Positions 17,266-26,562 of a stretch of 64,000 nt of DNA are shown piece after piece (position 1 is the stretch's first letter; the number at the start of each line of letters is the position of its first letter). Under the pieces are notes generated by a model. The model was given only the letters and a program-made list of their open reading frames with translations. It did not search any database and was not told the origin of the DNA. The stretch is from Hyphomicrobium zavarzinii ATCC 27496. Lineage in GTDB: Bacteria; Pseudomonadota; Alphaproteobacteria; Rhizobiales; Hyphomicrobiaceae. Made by a program: the position numbers and the translations under genes. The stretch lies in the NCBI RefSeq assembly GCF_000383415.1, contig NZ_KB911258.1, positions 80,056-144,055 on the forward strand, written 5' to 3'.

Positions 17266-18918
17266 ATGATGTGTATTGCGTACCGTGCGAGCACAACGAT
17301 TGCCGGTGTCGTCCTGTCGGTGGGCGCTTATCTCGCCATATCCGGTGCGACGGCCGGTGAAAGCGCAGGCGGCGCCCAAGCGCAGGGATGGTCGACCGAA
17401 GTGTTGCCGCGGACCTCCTGGGTCGATGCCGGAGAAGGCCGCGCCGCTCCCCAGCACCTGGGCGCTGCGCCAGAGGAGGAAACTGCGGAGAAGAAGACCT
17501 CCGACAAGGCCCCCGGCAAAGCCAAGACCAAGACCGCAGCAAAAACCAAGGCCAAGGAAGATTTGTTCCGCCCCGATCCGCAATACGAAGGCGGCTACAA
17601 TCCGCAAGGACAGGTCGACATCTATGGCGCGAAGAGTGCCGTCGAGCCCCCGCGCCCGCCGGTGGAGATCGGGCGTCAGCAGTACACCTCCGGCATTTAT
17701 GACGAGAGCAGCACGCTCTTTGGCGCGAAGAACCCGCTTCTTCCCGGCCTTGCGGTTTACGGCGATTGGCGCACGGCGGTCGCCTACAACAACAATAACG
17801 GCAAGGACATCGCGCAGATCGCGACGCGTCTGAACCTCGACGTGGACTTCAAGATCACCGGCACCGAGCGCATTCACGCGTTCTTCACGCCGCTTCAGAA
17901 GGCAAACAAGGAGTTCACGCGCTTCGAGTTCGGCGGCGCCGACGGAAACGGAAAGTTCAACGACGAGCTCGACCTCAATCCGCAGACGCTGTTCTTCGAG
18001 GGAGACTTCGGCTCGATCTACTCCGGCCTCTCCGGCACGGAAGCGAGTTTCGATCTGCCGTTCACCGTGGGTCTCTTCCCGCTGTTCCTGCAGAACGGCA
18101 TCTGGGCCAACGACGCAATCCTCGGCGGCGCCGTGAGCCTCCCCGCAAAGAACTCGGCGGCGCTCGGCCTCTCCAACTTCGACGTGACCTTCTTCGCGGC
18201 CTTCGACAACGTCGACAACGCGGGCCTCATCGGAAACGCGAAGGGCGACAACCACCTCGCCAACCTCTATGGCGTGACCGCCTTCATCGACGCCTTCGAC
18301 GGTTACGTCGAAACGGGCTACGGCCTGATCCAGGGGCGTGACGAGCAGGAGGATCTTCTCACGCACTTCTTCACGGCCGCCTATACGCACCGCTACTACA
18401 ACACGGTTTCGAATTCGACCCGCGTGTTCGCGAACTTCGGTGATGCTCCCAACGGAGAGAGCGATGGCGTCGCCGTCATTTCGGAAAACAGCCTGGTCAC
18501 GGGCCTGCCGAGCACGCTTCTGCCCTACGCAAACTTCTTTGTCGGCTTCGGCAATCCGCAGCCTCTGGTAGACGGCAACGGCGCCGGCATCCTGAAGAAC
18601 GTCGGTATCAACTTCGAGACCGATGCCCTCACCGGATACCCGAAACTCGACGACACCGGCTCCAACGCCTTCGGTGGCGCGCTCGGCTTGCAGTATCTGT
18701 TCAACCTCGACCAGCAACTCGTCTTCGAGGTGGCAATGGTGGAGCCGTTCGATAACGACGGTGTCGGCGCCAAGGACACGCAGTATGGCTTCGGCGTTCG
18801 CTATCAGATCCCGATCGATCGGGCCTGGCTGTTCCGCGCCGACGCAACCTATCAGATCCTCGAAGGCGAGGATGAAGACAACTTCGGCATCCGCGCCGAG
18901 GTCAGGAGAAAGTTCTGA
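17266..18918 (+). CDS. Outer-membrane beta-barrel porin of the cytochrome cluster
   Basis: 550 aa with a signal peptide, a Lys/Ala-rich periplasmic linker (about 60-95) and then a long run of alternating hydrophobic/polar strands separated by Asn/Asp/Gly turns (YGDWRTAVAYNNNN, FDVTFFAAFDNVDN, FTAAYTHRYYN). It ends in EVRRKF, a terminal Phe as used by the BAM complex to recognise barrels. No heme motif is present. The ATG at 17266 has GGAG six bases upstream; a GTG at 17254 is in frame. Placed directly after the pentaheme gene, it resembles the porin partner of porin-cytochrome conduits, although I cannot place it in the MtrB/PioB or OmbB families. Confidence 0.82.
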   Translation: MMCIAYRASTTIAGVVLSVGAYLAISGATAGESAGGAQAQGWSTEVLPRTSWVDAGEGRAAPQHLGAAPEEETAEKKTSDKAPGKAKTKTAAKTKAKEDLFRPDPQYEGGYNPQGQVDIYGAKSAVEPPRPPVEIGRQQYTSGIYDESSTLFGAKNPLLPGLAVYGDWRTAVAYNNNNGKDIAQIATRLNLDVDFKITGTERIHAFFTPLQKANKEFTRFEFGGADGNGKFNDELDLNPQTLFFEGDFGSIYSGLSGTEASFDLPFTVGLFPLFLQNGIWANDAILGGAVSLPAKNSAALGLSNFDVTFFAAFDNVDNAGLIGNAKGDNHLANLYGVTAFIDAFDGYVETGYGLIQGRDEQEDLLTHFFTAAYTHRYYNTVSNSTRVFANFGDAPNGESDGVAVISENSLVTGLPSTLLPYANFFVGFGNPQPLVDGNGAGILKNVGINFETDALTGYPKLDDTGSNAFGGALGLQYLFNLDQQLVFEVAMVEPFDNDGVGAKDTQYGFGVRYQIPIDRAWLFRADATYQILEGEDEDNFGIRAEVRRKF

Positions 18919-18935
18919 CAGGGGGAGGCCAGGCC

Positions 18936-19328
18936 ATGACGTACACGAGTTTGTTCGCGAGGGGCGTGATGGCGTGTCTGCTGCTTGCGTGTCTCCTCGG
19001 AACGCCGCCGGTGATCTCGCCCGCGTCGGCCGGTCAATCCGGCGCGAAGGCGCGGGAGAGCAGGAGCTACGTTCTTGAAAGCAGGAGATACGCTCACAGG
19101 CGCGCTCGTGCCCCGCGCATCTGGTTGCCCGTGGGGCCGGCATACATCTACTACGACTATCCCTACTACTACGCCCGCGGCCACTATCCGAAGCACATCG
19201 GCGGCTATGTCTACTACATCCCGAGATCCGGAGGCGGCTGCACCGAACGGAGCCGGAAGTGTGTCGCCAAGGCGGGCTATCACCGCGCCGCGTCGTGGCG
19301 CCAGAGGAGGGCTTGCGGATGTCGTTGA
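18936..19328 (+). CDS. Small secreted Tyr-rich protein
   Basis: 130 aa with an N-terminal signal peptide (about 1-32, LACLLGTPPVISPASAG) and a basic mature part. The middle has a striking aromatic block (IYYDYPYYYARGHYPKHIGG) followed by YVYY, and the end has four cysteines (GGGCTERSRKCV and CGC). Similar YYDYPYYY-type small secreted proteins are common in Hyphomicrobiales; their role is unknown. GGGAGG precedes the start. It sits 17 bases after the porin gene and overlaps the next gene by 10 bases, so it belongs to this operon. Confidence 0.75.
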   Translation: MTYTSLFARGVMACLLLACLLGTPPVISPASAGQSGAKARESRSYVLESRRYAHRRARAPRIWLPVGPAYIYYDYPYYYARGHYPKHIGGYVYYIPRSGGGCTERSRKCVAKAGYHRAASWRQRRACGCR

Positions 19329-20254
19329 CGCTCATCGGATGGCTTCTGATCGTCTCGTCCGTCGCCGTGTCGGCGCGGTTGATGGTCTCGCTGCTTACAA
19401 AAGGCTCGCGGAAAGAGCGGCTGGATCTCGCCTGGAGCGCGCTTCCGCAGGATATTCACGCGCGGCTCAAGCTGCGGAAGCTGAACACTGCGACCTCCGG
19501 AAGCCTCATCGCGGCGGCAGCGGCATTCCTTGCCGTGGCTGGCATCGGCACAGCCACATCCTACGTGGCGAAGGGGCCTGAGCCCTCTCCCGCGGAGGAG
19601 AGCGATGGCGCAATCCTCGCGCGCCTCGACGACTACACCCGCTCCATCGGGCCTGTGCCGACGGCCTCGGCAGACACCTCGGCGTCGACGTCGGACAAGA
19701 TGCTTCCAGATGTGAGCACCATGATCGAGCGGCTCGCGGCTCGGCTCGAGGCCGCGCCGGGCGACCTCCAGGGCTGGCGCATGCTCGGCTGGTCCTACTT
19801 CAACACCGGGCGTTATGCCGAGGCGGCAGGCGCCTATGCGCGGGCGGTAGAGCTTGATGCGAGTTCGGAGGAGCTGAAGCGGGCGCTGGACCAGGCGAAA
19901 ACGAAAGCGTCCGAAAGCAACGGAGCGGAGATGAGAGCGTCTTCGCAAACGGCGCCCGAAGGCACGGGCAGCGGCACACCGGACGCCGGGAAGGAGCACG
20001 CGCCCGAAGCAAGGCCGTCGGGCGAGCAGGGCGCCGCCATCCGGTCCATGGTCGATGGCCTGGCGGAGCGACTGGAAAGCGCTCCGCGCGACATCGAGGG
20101 CTGGACACGCTTGATGCGCTCTCGCGTCGTGCTGGGCGAGAGGGAGGCCGCCACGGCGGCGTTCCGCAAGGCGCTCGAAGTCTTCAAGGACGACGCGACC
20201 GCATCCGGCCAGATCATGGCCGCGGCGGCTGAGCTTGGCTTGAAGACCGAATGA
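19319..20254 (+). CDS. CcmI/CycH-like TPR membrane protein
   Basis: 311 aa. An N-terminal helix ([20 protein letters not shown]) and a second helix (about 61-82) are followed by a periplasmic part with two related TPR units: [20 protein letters not shown] with [15 protein letters not shown], and [20 protein letters not shown] with AFRKALEVF. This layout matches the C-terminal, apocytochrome-binding half of CcmI/CycH of the cytochrome c maturation system I. GAGGAGG precedes the ATG at 19319. It probably delivers apocytochromes of this cluster to the heme lyase. Other maturation genes (ccmA-H) are not in the window. Confidence 0.75.
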   Translation: MSLTLIGWLLIVSSVAVSARLMVSLLTKGSRKERLDLAWSALPQDIHARLKLRKLNTATSGSLIAAAAAFLAVAGIGTATSYVAKGPEPSPAEESDGAILARLDDYTRSIGPVPTASADTSASTSDKMLPDVSTMIERLAARLEAAPGDLQGWRMLGWSYFNTGRYAEAAGAYARAVELDASSEELKRALDQAKTKASESNGAEMRASSQTAPEGTGSGTPDAGKEHAPEARPSGEQGAAIRSMVDGLAERLESAPRDIEGWTRLMRSRVVLGEREAATAAFRKALEVFKDDATASGQIMAAAAELGLKTE

Positions 20255-20289
20255 GCGTGCGCGCTCCTGTCGAAAAGACGGAGGTGGAT

Positions 20290-21522
20290 ATGAATTTCGA
20301 AGACATGGTCAAGCGACGCCTAGAGGCCCTTCACCGGGAAGGCCGCTATCGCGTCTTTGCGGACTTGAAACGCCGCCGCGGGTGCTTTCCGGTTGCAGAC
20401 TATTTCGCGACGGAAGGGCCGCGTGAGGTCACGGTTTGGTGCTCCAACGATTATCTCGGCATGGCCCAGCACCCGGCGGTGTTGGCGGCCATGCACGAGG
20501 CGATCGACGTTGCTGGAGCCGGCTCCGGCGGCACGCGCAATATCTCCGGTACGACACGCTATCACGTGGAGCTCGAGAGCGAGCTCGCCGACCTCCACGG
20601 CAAGGAAGCGGCCCTTCTTTTCACATCGGCCTACGTCGCCAACGACGCGACGCTCTCGACCCTCGTCGCGCTCGTCCCCGGTACAGTCGTCTTCTCCGAT
20701 GAGAAAAATCATGCCTCAATGATCGAGGGCATCCGCCGCGGGCGGGGTGAGAAGCAGATATTCCGCCACAACGACGTGGCCGATCTCGAAGCGAAGCTCA
20801 AAAAATTTCCCAAGGGCACGCCGAAGATCATCGCTTTCGAGAGCGTCTACTCCATGGATGGGCATATCGCGCCACTCGCGGAGGTCTGCGATCTCGCCGA
20901 GAAATACGGGGCGATGACCTATCTGGACGAGGTGCACGCCGTCGGTCTCTATGGCCCGCGTGGCGGCGGCATTGCCGAGCGCGACGGCGTGATGCACCGC
21001 ATCGACGTCATCAACGGCACACTGGCCAAGGGATTCGGCGTGATGGGCGGCTACATCGCAGGCTCTCGCACGCTCTGCGATGCCATCCGCTCATTCGCCC
21101 CCGGGTTCATCTTCACGACCTCGCTTCCGCCCGCGATCGCGGCAGGCGCGCTCGCCTCCATCCGCCATTTGAAGAGCAGCACGATTGAGCGGGCCCGCCA
21201 TCAGGAGCGGGTGCGGACGCTGAAGAGCGCGCTTCACGCCAGGCGCCTGCCTGTCATGGACAACCCGAGCCACATCGTGCCCGTGGTGGTCGGCTGCCCC
21301 GTTCACTGCAAGGCCGTGACGGATGCGCTCCTCCACCGTCACGGGATCTATGTGCAGCCGATCAACTATCCCACGGTGCCGAAGGGTACCGAGCGTATGC
21401 GCCTCACGCCGTCACCCGTGCACACCGACGAGCAGATGGCGTGTCTCGTCCATGCGCTCGAACAGCTCTGGGCCGCTTGCCCCGTGCCGAACGGCACCTA
21501 CGCCCGTCTGGCGGCGGAATAG
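20290..21522 (+). CDS. hemA: 5-aminolevulinate synthase
   Basis: PLP enzyme that condenses glycine and succinyl-CoA to 5-aminolevulinate, the first step of heme synthesis in alphaproteobacteria. The 410-aa product starts [20 protein letters not shown] and has the family motifs [33 protein letters not shown] and the PLP lysine in [14 protein letters not shown]. The start at 20290 has GGAGG at good spacing and aligns with known HemA N-termini; an ATG at 20251 overlaps the upstream stop (ATGA) but lacks a ribosome site. Its place at the end of a multiheme cytochrome operon suggests dedicated heme supply. Confidence 0.96.
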   Translation: MNFEDMVKRRLEALHREGRYRVFADLKRRRGCFPVADYFATEGPREVTVWCSNDYLGMAQHPAVLAAMHEAIDVAGAGSGGTRNISGTTRYHVELESELADLHGKEAALLFTSAYVANDATLSTLVALVPGTVVFSDEKNHASMIEGIRRGRGEKQIFRHNDVADLEAKLKKFPKGTPKIIAFESVYSMDGHIAPLAEVCDLAEKYGAMTYLDEVHAVGLYGPRGGGIAERDGVMHRIDVINGTLAKGFGVMGGYIAGSRTLCDAIRSFAPGFIFTTSLPPAIAAGALASIRHLKSSTIERARHQERVRTLKSALHARRLPVMDNPSHIVPVVVGCPVHCKAVTDALLHRHGIYVQPINYPTVPKGTERMRLTPSPVHTDEQMACLVHALEQLWAACPVPNGTYARLAAE

Positions 21523-21532
21523 GACCAGCGCC

Positions 21533-22075
21533 TCAAAGCCCCTCGGGAAGTTTCGACGCCATCATCTTGCGGCGATCGAACCGGCGGCCATCCGCGACAA
21601 AGGTGCCGTCGCCGACCGCGTGGATCATGCGCTTCTCCTTGTGCGTGGGATCGACGTAGGCTGCGACACCTTCCAGAACGACGATGTTGTGCTTGTCGAC
21701 CAGGTCGACGACCTTGCACTCGATGTTGGCGAGGCACTCCTTGATCAAAGGCGCCTTGACCAGCTTGCCCGGTACGGCGGTCAGCTTGAACTTGGCGAAC
21801 TTGTCGGTGTCCGTGCCGGAGCATGTCCCGATCCCGACGACCCGATCCAGCAGGTCCACAGCCGGAACGGCGATCACGCACTCCCGGGTTCGCTTCAACG
21901 CCGCGAAGGAATGGTTCCACGGACCGGTGGTGAGGGCGAATACCGGCGTGAAGTCCATCACCATGGTCCAGGAGATGGTCATCACATTGTTGGTGTCTCC
22001 GTCGCGGGTCGTCACGAGGACCACGGGGCCCGGCTCGATGAGGGTGAAAGCCCGGCTCAGCTTGAGCTGGCGCAT
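21533..22075 (-). CDS. Flavin reductase-like (FMN-binding) protein
   Basis: 180 aa of the flavin reductase-like fold (split barrel, FMN-binding). Motifs: PGPVVLVTTRDGDTNNVMTI near the N-terminus, GPWNHSFAALKRTRECVIAV, and a C-terminal segment with DGRRFDRRKMM. Members use NAD(P)H to reduce flavin or act as standalone FMN proteins; the substrate cannot be told. The ATG at 22075 with GGAGA upstream gives the typical N-terminus MRQLKLSRAF; longer in-frame extensions are not coding. It converges on hemA and is 10 bases from its end. Confidence 0.88.
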   Translation of the reverse strand: MRQLKLSRAFTLIEPGPVVLVTTRDGDTNNVMTISWTMVMDFTPVFALTTGPWNHSFAALKRTRECVIAVPAVDLLDRVVGIGTCSGTDTDKFAKFKLTAVPGKLVKAPLIKECLANIECKVVDLVDKHNIVVLEGVAAYVDPTHKEKRMIHAVGDGTFVADGRRFDRRKMMASKLPEGL

Positions 22076-22258
22076 GACGGATCTCCAGTCGGCCTGCTGC
22101 GGCCGCGGCGATGATATCAAAGCCAGCCCCACTTTGCCGAGCGTGACGCCTCGACACCATGCCTGCGGCCTTGGGATTTTTCCTGCGACAACGACGCGGC
22201 TATAGCTTTGAGCCCGCAAGCGTGGCTTGGTGCGTGATGTAAGGCTTGGAGAAGGGTG

Positions 22259-22852
22259 ATGGAGACGCTCTACAGATCGCCATGGGCAGATCAGACGTGC
22301 GGAGAGCTCGCGTGGGGCGCCGCCGGGTGGGCGGTTGTCCTGGTGCCGCTGATCATGGCGGGTCTCTACGCAATCCTGCGTCTCTTCATGCGCAGGGACG
22401 TGAACCAGCTTCGCGTGCTCAACATCCTGTTCCTGGTGCTGTCGCCGGTCTTGCTGATCGCTGTGGTGTGGGTGTTCCTCACCACGCTGCACCAGCTCCA
22501 AAGCATCGAGGTATCGGACGGCCGTATGGTGGTGGACACGTGCACGGGCGCGAGTGCGGGGACGCGCGTGGTGGAAAAAACTGGCGTTGCCGGGATCGTG
22601 CACCGCGTTGGGCAGAGTGGAGGGAAGTCGCCCAAGCCGCTGGATGAGATCGTGGTCAGCGTGAAGGATGAAGCTCCCGTGATCATCCCGGCCTGGGATT
22701 TCGGCAGAATGAACTTCACGGTGCTCCAGCGCCTCGTGCCACGCGAGCAGCTCGCCGCGTGGGCCAACGCCATGCGGGCGCGAGGCGAGACGCCGCCTCC
22801 CGAGATCGCCTGCCTCGTGACGGGAAGCGAAACGGATTGCGCAGCTCGCTAG
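22259..22852 (+). CDS. Two-helix membrane protein of unknown function
   Basis: 197 aa with two N-terminal transmembrane helices (about 20-42, AGWAVVLVPLIMAGLYAILRL, and 53-79, VLNILFLVLSPVLLIAVVWVFL) and a soluble C-terminal domain of about 115 residues containing PVIIPAWDFGRMNFTVLQRL and two cysteines near the end. GGAGAAG lies before the ATG. Its stop overlaps that of the convergent ThDP-enzyme gene through a shared CTAG. No family recognised. Confidence 0.6.
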   Translation: METLYRSPWADQTCGELAWGAAGWAVVLVPLIMAGLYAILRLFMRRDVNQLRVLNILFLVLSPVLLIAVVWVFLTTLHQLQSIEVSDGRMVVDTCTGASAGTRVVEKTGVAGIVHRVGQSGGKSPKPLDEIVVSVKDEAPVIIPAWDFGRMNFTVLQRLVPREQLAAWANAMRARGETPPPEIACLVTGSETDCAAR

Positions 22853-24537
22853 CGCGACTTCTCCCCCGCCGCGCCTTCACGCACGCCCGAAAGCGTCTCC
22901 ATCGGGTTGATGGCCTCGGGATCGAGCTTGAGGTTGATGACGAACGGCCTGTCCGCGTGGAGTGCAGCGCGGAAGACACCCTCGAAATCCGCGCCACGCG
23001 TCACCGTTTCGCCGTGCGCGCCGTGGCTCCTGGCAAGCGCGGCAAAATCGGGATTGACGATGCTGGTGCCGTTGGGGCGCCCCGGATACGCGCGCTCCTG
23101 ATGCATGCGGATGGTGCCATACATGCCGTTGTTGGCGATCAGGATCACCATCGGCAATCCATACTGGACCGCCGTGCCGAGCTCGTTGGAGGTCATTGCG
23201 AAGCAGCCGTCTCCGGCGAAGCAGACGACGGGTGCCTCCGGGTGCTCGAGCTTGGCCGCGATCGCTGCCGGAAGGCCGTAGCCCATTGTCCCCGACGTGG
23301 GCGCGAGCCCGCTGCGGAAGCGCTTGAACTCGAAATAGCGGTGCACCCATTGCGAGTAGTTGCCCGCACCGTTTGTGATGAGCCCGCTTTCCGGCAACAC
23401 GCGCGAAACCGTGGTGACGACGTCCTCCATTCGCACCGCTCCCGGCGTGGCGCGTGGCGCGAGGCTCGCTTCGTAAGCGGCCCTGAGATCGGACCTGAAC
23501 CGGCTCCAGCGCCGCTCGGGAGGCGTGCCGCCTGCGGGGCCGCGCAGATTGGGCGCGAAGCCGGGCAGCGTTTCCGCGAAGGCTTCCGACGTTGCGGCGA
23601 TGACGAGCGAGGCATCGCGATAGCCGAGAATGGCGCTGGGCTCCGGATGCACCTGCACGAACGTCTGCCCCGGCCCGCCGAGCAGCGAATAGCCGCCGGT
23701 CGCGATGTCGCCCAGTTCCGCGCCGATCGCGATCACGAGGTCGGCCGCGCGCAGCCCGTCCTTGAGCTTCCGGTCGGTCGTGAAACCGAGATGCCCCACG
23801 TAGCAGGGATGGCGGTTGTCCACGTAGTCCTGGCAGCGGAACGAGGATGCGATAGGGAGGTCGAAGGCCGCCGCGAAAGTCCCGATCGCGCGGCCCACGT
23901 CCGCACTCCAGCCAGGCCCGCCGACGACCAGAAGCGGCCGTTCGGCTGCTTCGAGGCGCTGGGCGAGCTCGCTCATGTCACGGGAGGTGGGGGCGCCGCC
24001 AGCAAGCGACGTGGGCGGAACGAGCGGCGCCGTGCTGGGGGACGACAGCACGTTCTCCGGCAGCCCGATCACCACAGGTCCCGGACGGCCCGACTGCGCT
24101 ACGCGGAAGGCGCGCCCCACATATTCGGAGATCCGGTCCGCCGAGCGTATCACCGCCGTCCACTTGGCGATACCCGCGAACAGAGCCTCGATGTCGATCT
24201 CCTGGAACGGAGCCCGTTCTTCGAGCGGCGTCGTCGGCAGTCCGACGAACAGGATCATCGGGGTCGCATCCTGTTGCGCGACGTAGACCCCCGCCACGGC
24301 GTTGACGACGCCGGGCCCGCGCGTCGCAAATGCGATCCCGGGCCGGCCGGTGAGCTTGCCGGTCGCTTCCGCCATAAGCGCCGCGCCGCCCTCGTGACGG
24401 CAGATGATGGTTTGCATCGCGGGCATATCGTAGAGGCCGTCCAGCGCCGCCAGGAAGCTCTCGCCCGGGACCTCGAAGATGCGGGAGACACCATGGGCCG
24501 CGAGCTGATCGATCAGGATCTTTCCACCGTGCGCCAT
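22849..24537 (-). CDS. ThDP-dependent acetolactate synthase-like enzyme
   Basis: 562 aa of the IlvB-like thiamine diphosphate family. The N-terminal PYR domain has VSRIFEVPGESFLAALDGLY and the cofactor-activating Glu in CRHEGGAALMAEATGK. A central domain follows, and the C-terminal PP domain carries the Mg/ThDP motif FAGDGCFAMTSNELG ending in ANNGMYG. No regulatory small subunit gene is adjacent, so it may be a catabolic or substrate-divergent member rather than the biosynthetic IlvB. The ATG at 24537 gives MAHGGKILIDQL, the usual N-terminus; an earlier in-frame start at 24588 would add 17 residues. Confidence 0.88.
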   Translation of the reverse strand: MAHGGKILIDQLAAHGVSRIFEVPGESFLAALDGLYDMPAMQTIICRHEGGAALMAEATGKLTGRPGIAFATRGPGVVNAVAGVYVAQQDATPMILFVGLPTTPLEERAPFQEIDIEALFAGIAKWTAVIRSADRISEYVGRAFRVAQSGRPGPVVIGLPENVLSSPSTAPLVPPTSLAGGAPTSRDMSELAQRLEAAERPLLVVGGPGWSADVGRAIGTFAAAFDLPIASSFRCQDYVDNRHPCYVGHLGFTTDRKLKDGLRAADLVIAIGAELGDIATGGYSLLGGPGQTFVQVHPEPSAILGYRDASLVIAATSEAFAETLPGFAPNLRGPAGGTPPERRWSRFRSDLRAAYEASLAPRATPGAVRMEDVVTTVSRVLPESGLITNGAGNYSQWVHRYFEFKRFRSGLAPTSGTMGYGLPAAIAAKLEHPEAPVVCFAGDGCFAMTSNELGTAVQYGLPMVILIANNGMYGTIRMHQERAYPGRPNGTSIVNPDFAALARSHGAHGETVTRGADFEGVFRAALHADRPFVINLKLDPEAINPMETLSGVREGAAGEKSR

Positions 24538-24765
24538 GAAGTTCCGCGGTCCGTTTGTTCGAGGTTTACCTTCACACATAGGACACACGAGCCGCCGGGG
24601 CTACCTCTTGCGGCGGCGCAGCTCGGCGAGCGGGCCGCGCGTGGGCTCGTTAGGTAAATACCGACGGTAAACAGGCGCGCAAATTATCCACACTGCGCTG
24701 TGGCCAAAGCGACGCTAGCCGCCTCCCGCATCCAGCCGGTATTCTGCTCTGGAACAGGAGAGGTG

Positions 24766-26508
24766 ATGGCGGGGTCGATGAGAACGCTTGCGCAAGCGCT
24801 CGCGAGGACGGGCGGTCTGCTCGCCGTGGCGATTGCGCTGGGCGCGGGTGCGGCTGTGCCGGCCGCCGCCAAGCCGGACACGGCCCAGGACGCGCCTTCA
24901 TCCGCCGCGTCGCCGCCCGAGCCGACGAAGCCGCTGCCCGAACGCGCGCGCGCCGTGCTCGAAGCCCATTGTCCGGCCTGCCGCGATCCCGCGAAGGGCG
25001 AGGGAGCACCGCTCGACCTCGACGCGATCGCAGCTAACCCGCGTCTTGTGACGCCGAAGCGCCCCGATGCATCCCGCATCTATCAGCAACTCCTCGTACA
25101 ACAGTCGCTGGCTTCGAGCCAGGCTAAGGAGCCCGTGCAACGGGAGGGCAACGGCAAGAAATCGGAGGCGGCAGGCACGGGCAAGGAGCCGGACGCAGAG
25201 ACCGCCGCGCCGCCCGTTCCCGGTCCCGCTACGCCCGGCGAGATCGAGACTGTGCGCGATTGGATAGAAAGCCTGCCTGCGCGCGACGAAGGATGCCGCG
25301 ACCGCGCGGTGATCGGAAAAGCCGACATGGAAGCGCAGATCGACCGCTGGATGAAAGCGGCGGGTGAGGCAAAAGCCGCCGATACGCGCTTCGTTGCGCT
25401 GGCCCATCTCTGGAACGCGTGTACCACGCCCGCGCGCATGAAGGAGTTCCGCGAGGCCGCCACAACGTTCCTCCAGGCGCTGGCTCGCCGCAACGGAGCC
25501 ATGGATATCGAGACGGTTGGCGAGGAAAGCGCCATCCTGACCTTCCGGCTGAGCGAGTTCCACCGGCCGGCGGACGAGGAGGACGTTCTGATCGATCCTC
25601 CGCCCACGGTCGTGAGCGGGGATGCAATCCCGATCGATTGGTTCGCAGCCCAGTTTCTCGGCAACGCGCGCCCGGGTGGCGCGCTCGAAAGAATGGTGAA
25701 GAGTTTTGATGGCGCCGCGCTCAGCGCGGCAGAAGAGCTCGCCCGCTCGTGGAACGGCGACGTGGATCTCTTGCGCGCCGCCGCCGAGCGTGGCCTCCCT
25801 CCGGCCGATCTCGCGAACACGCTCTCCAAGATGGAAGGCGATCTTCTCCTTCCGGCCCGGCGCCTTCTGCATGGCGTACTGACGCGTGCGGCCTGGAATC
25901 GCCTCGCGGCCGCTCTCGACGGCCGGCGTCCGACAGACGAGGCGGCAACCGCACCGGCGGCGGACGAGATCGACGTCGTGCTCTGGACCGACAAGCCGGC
26001 CTACAGGCCGCGCGACCTCGTCACCCTCAACGCCTCGGTCAGCACGGCGTGTCATCTCACGCTCATCAACGTGGACAAGGCGGGCAAGGCGATCGTGCTG
26101 TTTCCCAACGAGCTGGAGCCGGAAAATCTGGTGGCGCCCTCCGTCACGATCCAGGTTCCCGGCCACGACGCGGGCTATCAGCTCCGCTTCGACGAAAGCG
26201 GCGAGGAGGAGATCGTCGCCATCTGTCAGCGCAAACGGCGCGATCCGTTGGGCATCGCCTACGACTACGAAAAGCAGCGGTTCGCCGTGCTGGGAGACTG
26301 GCGCACCTTCCTTCGCACCGCCCCCGAGCGTGAGCGGGAGGTTCGCGCCCGCGAGGCCGCGGAGAATGCGCGCCGCACGAGGCGCAGGGGCCGGTCGGCG
26401 CCCGTCGCGCCGCCCGAGGCGGCCGCCGTCGATCCGCAGGGCCCCGCCATCGAAGGCCGCGCGGCCATTTATGTGCCCATTGCGCCCGCCGGAATGGCCA
26501 ACCGTTGA
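24766..26508 (+). CDS. Periplasmic DUF4384 protein with degenerate heme c motif
   Basis: 580 aa with a signal peptide (about 1-36). Residues 60-180 look like a planctomycete-type cytochrome c domain (LEAHCPACRDP, later PGEIETVRDWIESLP), but the heme motif reads CPACR, so the axial histidine is replaced by arginine. A long helical part follows. The C-terminal region (about 405-505) is a clear DUF4384 domain (VLWTDKPAYRPRDLVTLN, HLTLINVDKAGKAIVLFPNE), and the tail is basic and low-complexity. GGAG precedes the ATG at 24766. DUF4384 proteins are linked with secreted or kinase-associated sensing, but the function is not known. Confidence 0.8.
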   Translation: MAGSMRTLAQALARTGGLLAVAIALGAGAAVPAAAKPDTAQDAPSSAASPPEPTKPLPERARAVLEAHCPACRDPAKGEGAPLDLDAIAANPRLVTPKRPDASRIYQQLLVQQSLASSQAKEPVQREGNGKKSEAAGTGKEPDAETAAPPVPGPATPGEIETVRDWIESLPARDEGCRDRAVIGKADMEAQIDRWMKAAGEAKAADTRFVALAHLWNACTTPARMKEFREAATTFLQALARRNGAMDIETVGEESAILTFRLSEFHRPADEEDVLIDPPPTVVSGDAIPIDWFAAQFLGNARPGGALERMVKSFDGAALSAAEELARSWNGDVDLLRAAAERGLPPADLANTLSKMEGDLLLPARRLLHGVLTRAAWNRLAAALDGRRPTDEAATAPAADEIDVVLWTDKPAYRPRDLVTLNASVSTACHLTLINVDKAGKAIVLFPNELEPENLVAPSVTIQVPGHDAGYQLRFDESGEEEIVAICQRKRRDPLGIAYDYEKQRFAVLGDWRTFLRTAPEREREVRAREAAENARRTRRRGRSAPVAPPEAAAVDPQGPAIEGRAAIYVPIAPAGMANR

Positions 26509-26562
26509 GCGCTTCGCTCCGCGCCGAATTTTCAACAGCCGAATCGGATAATCGCAAAGGCT

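Noticed and set aside
17170..19335. 721-aa minus-strand frame opposite the porin
   Set aside because: Antisense shadow; composition follows the codon bias of the plus-strand gene.
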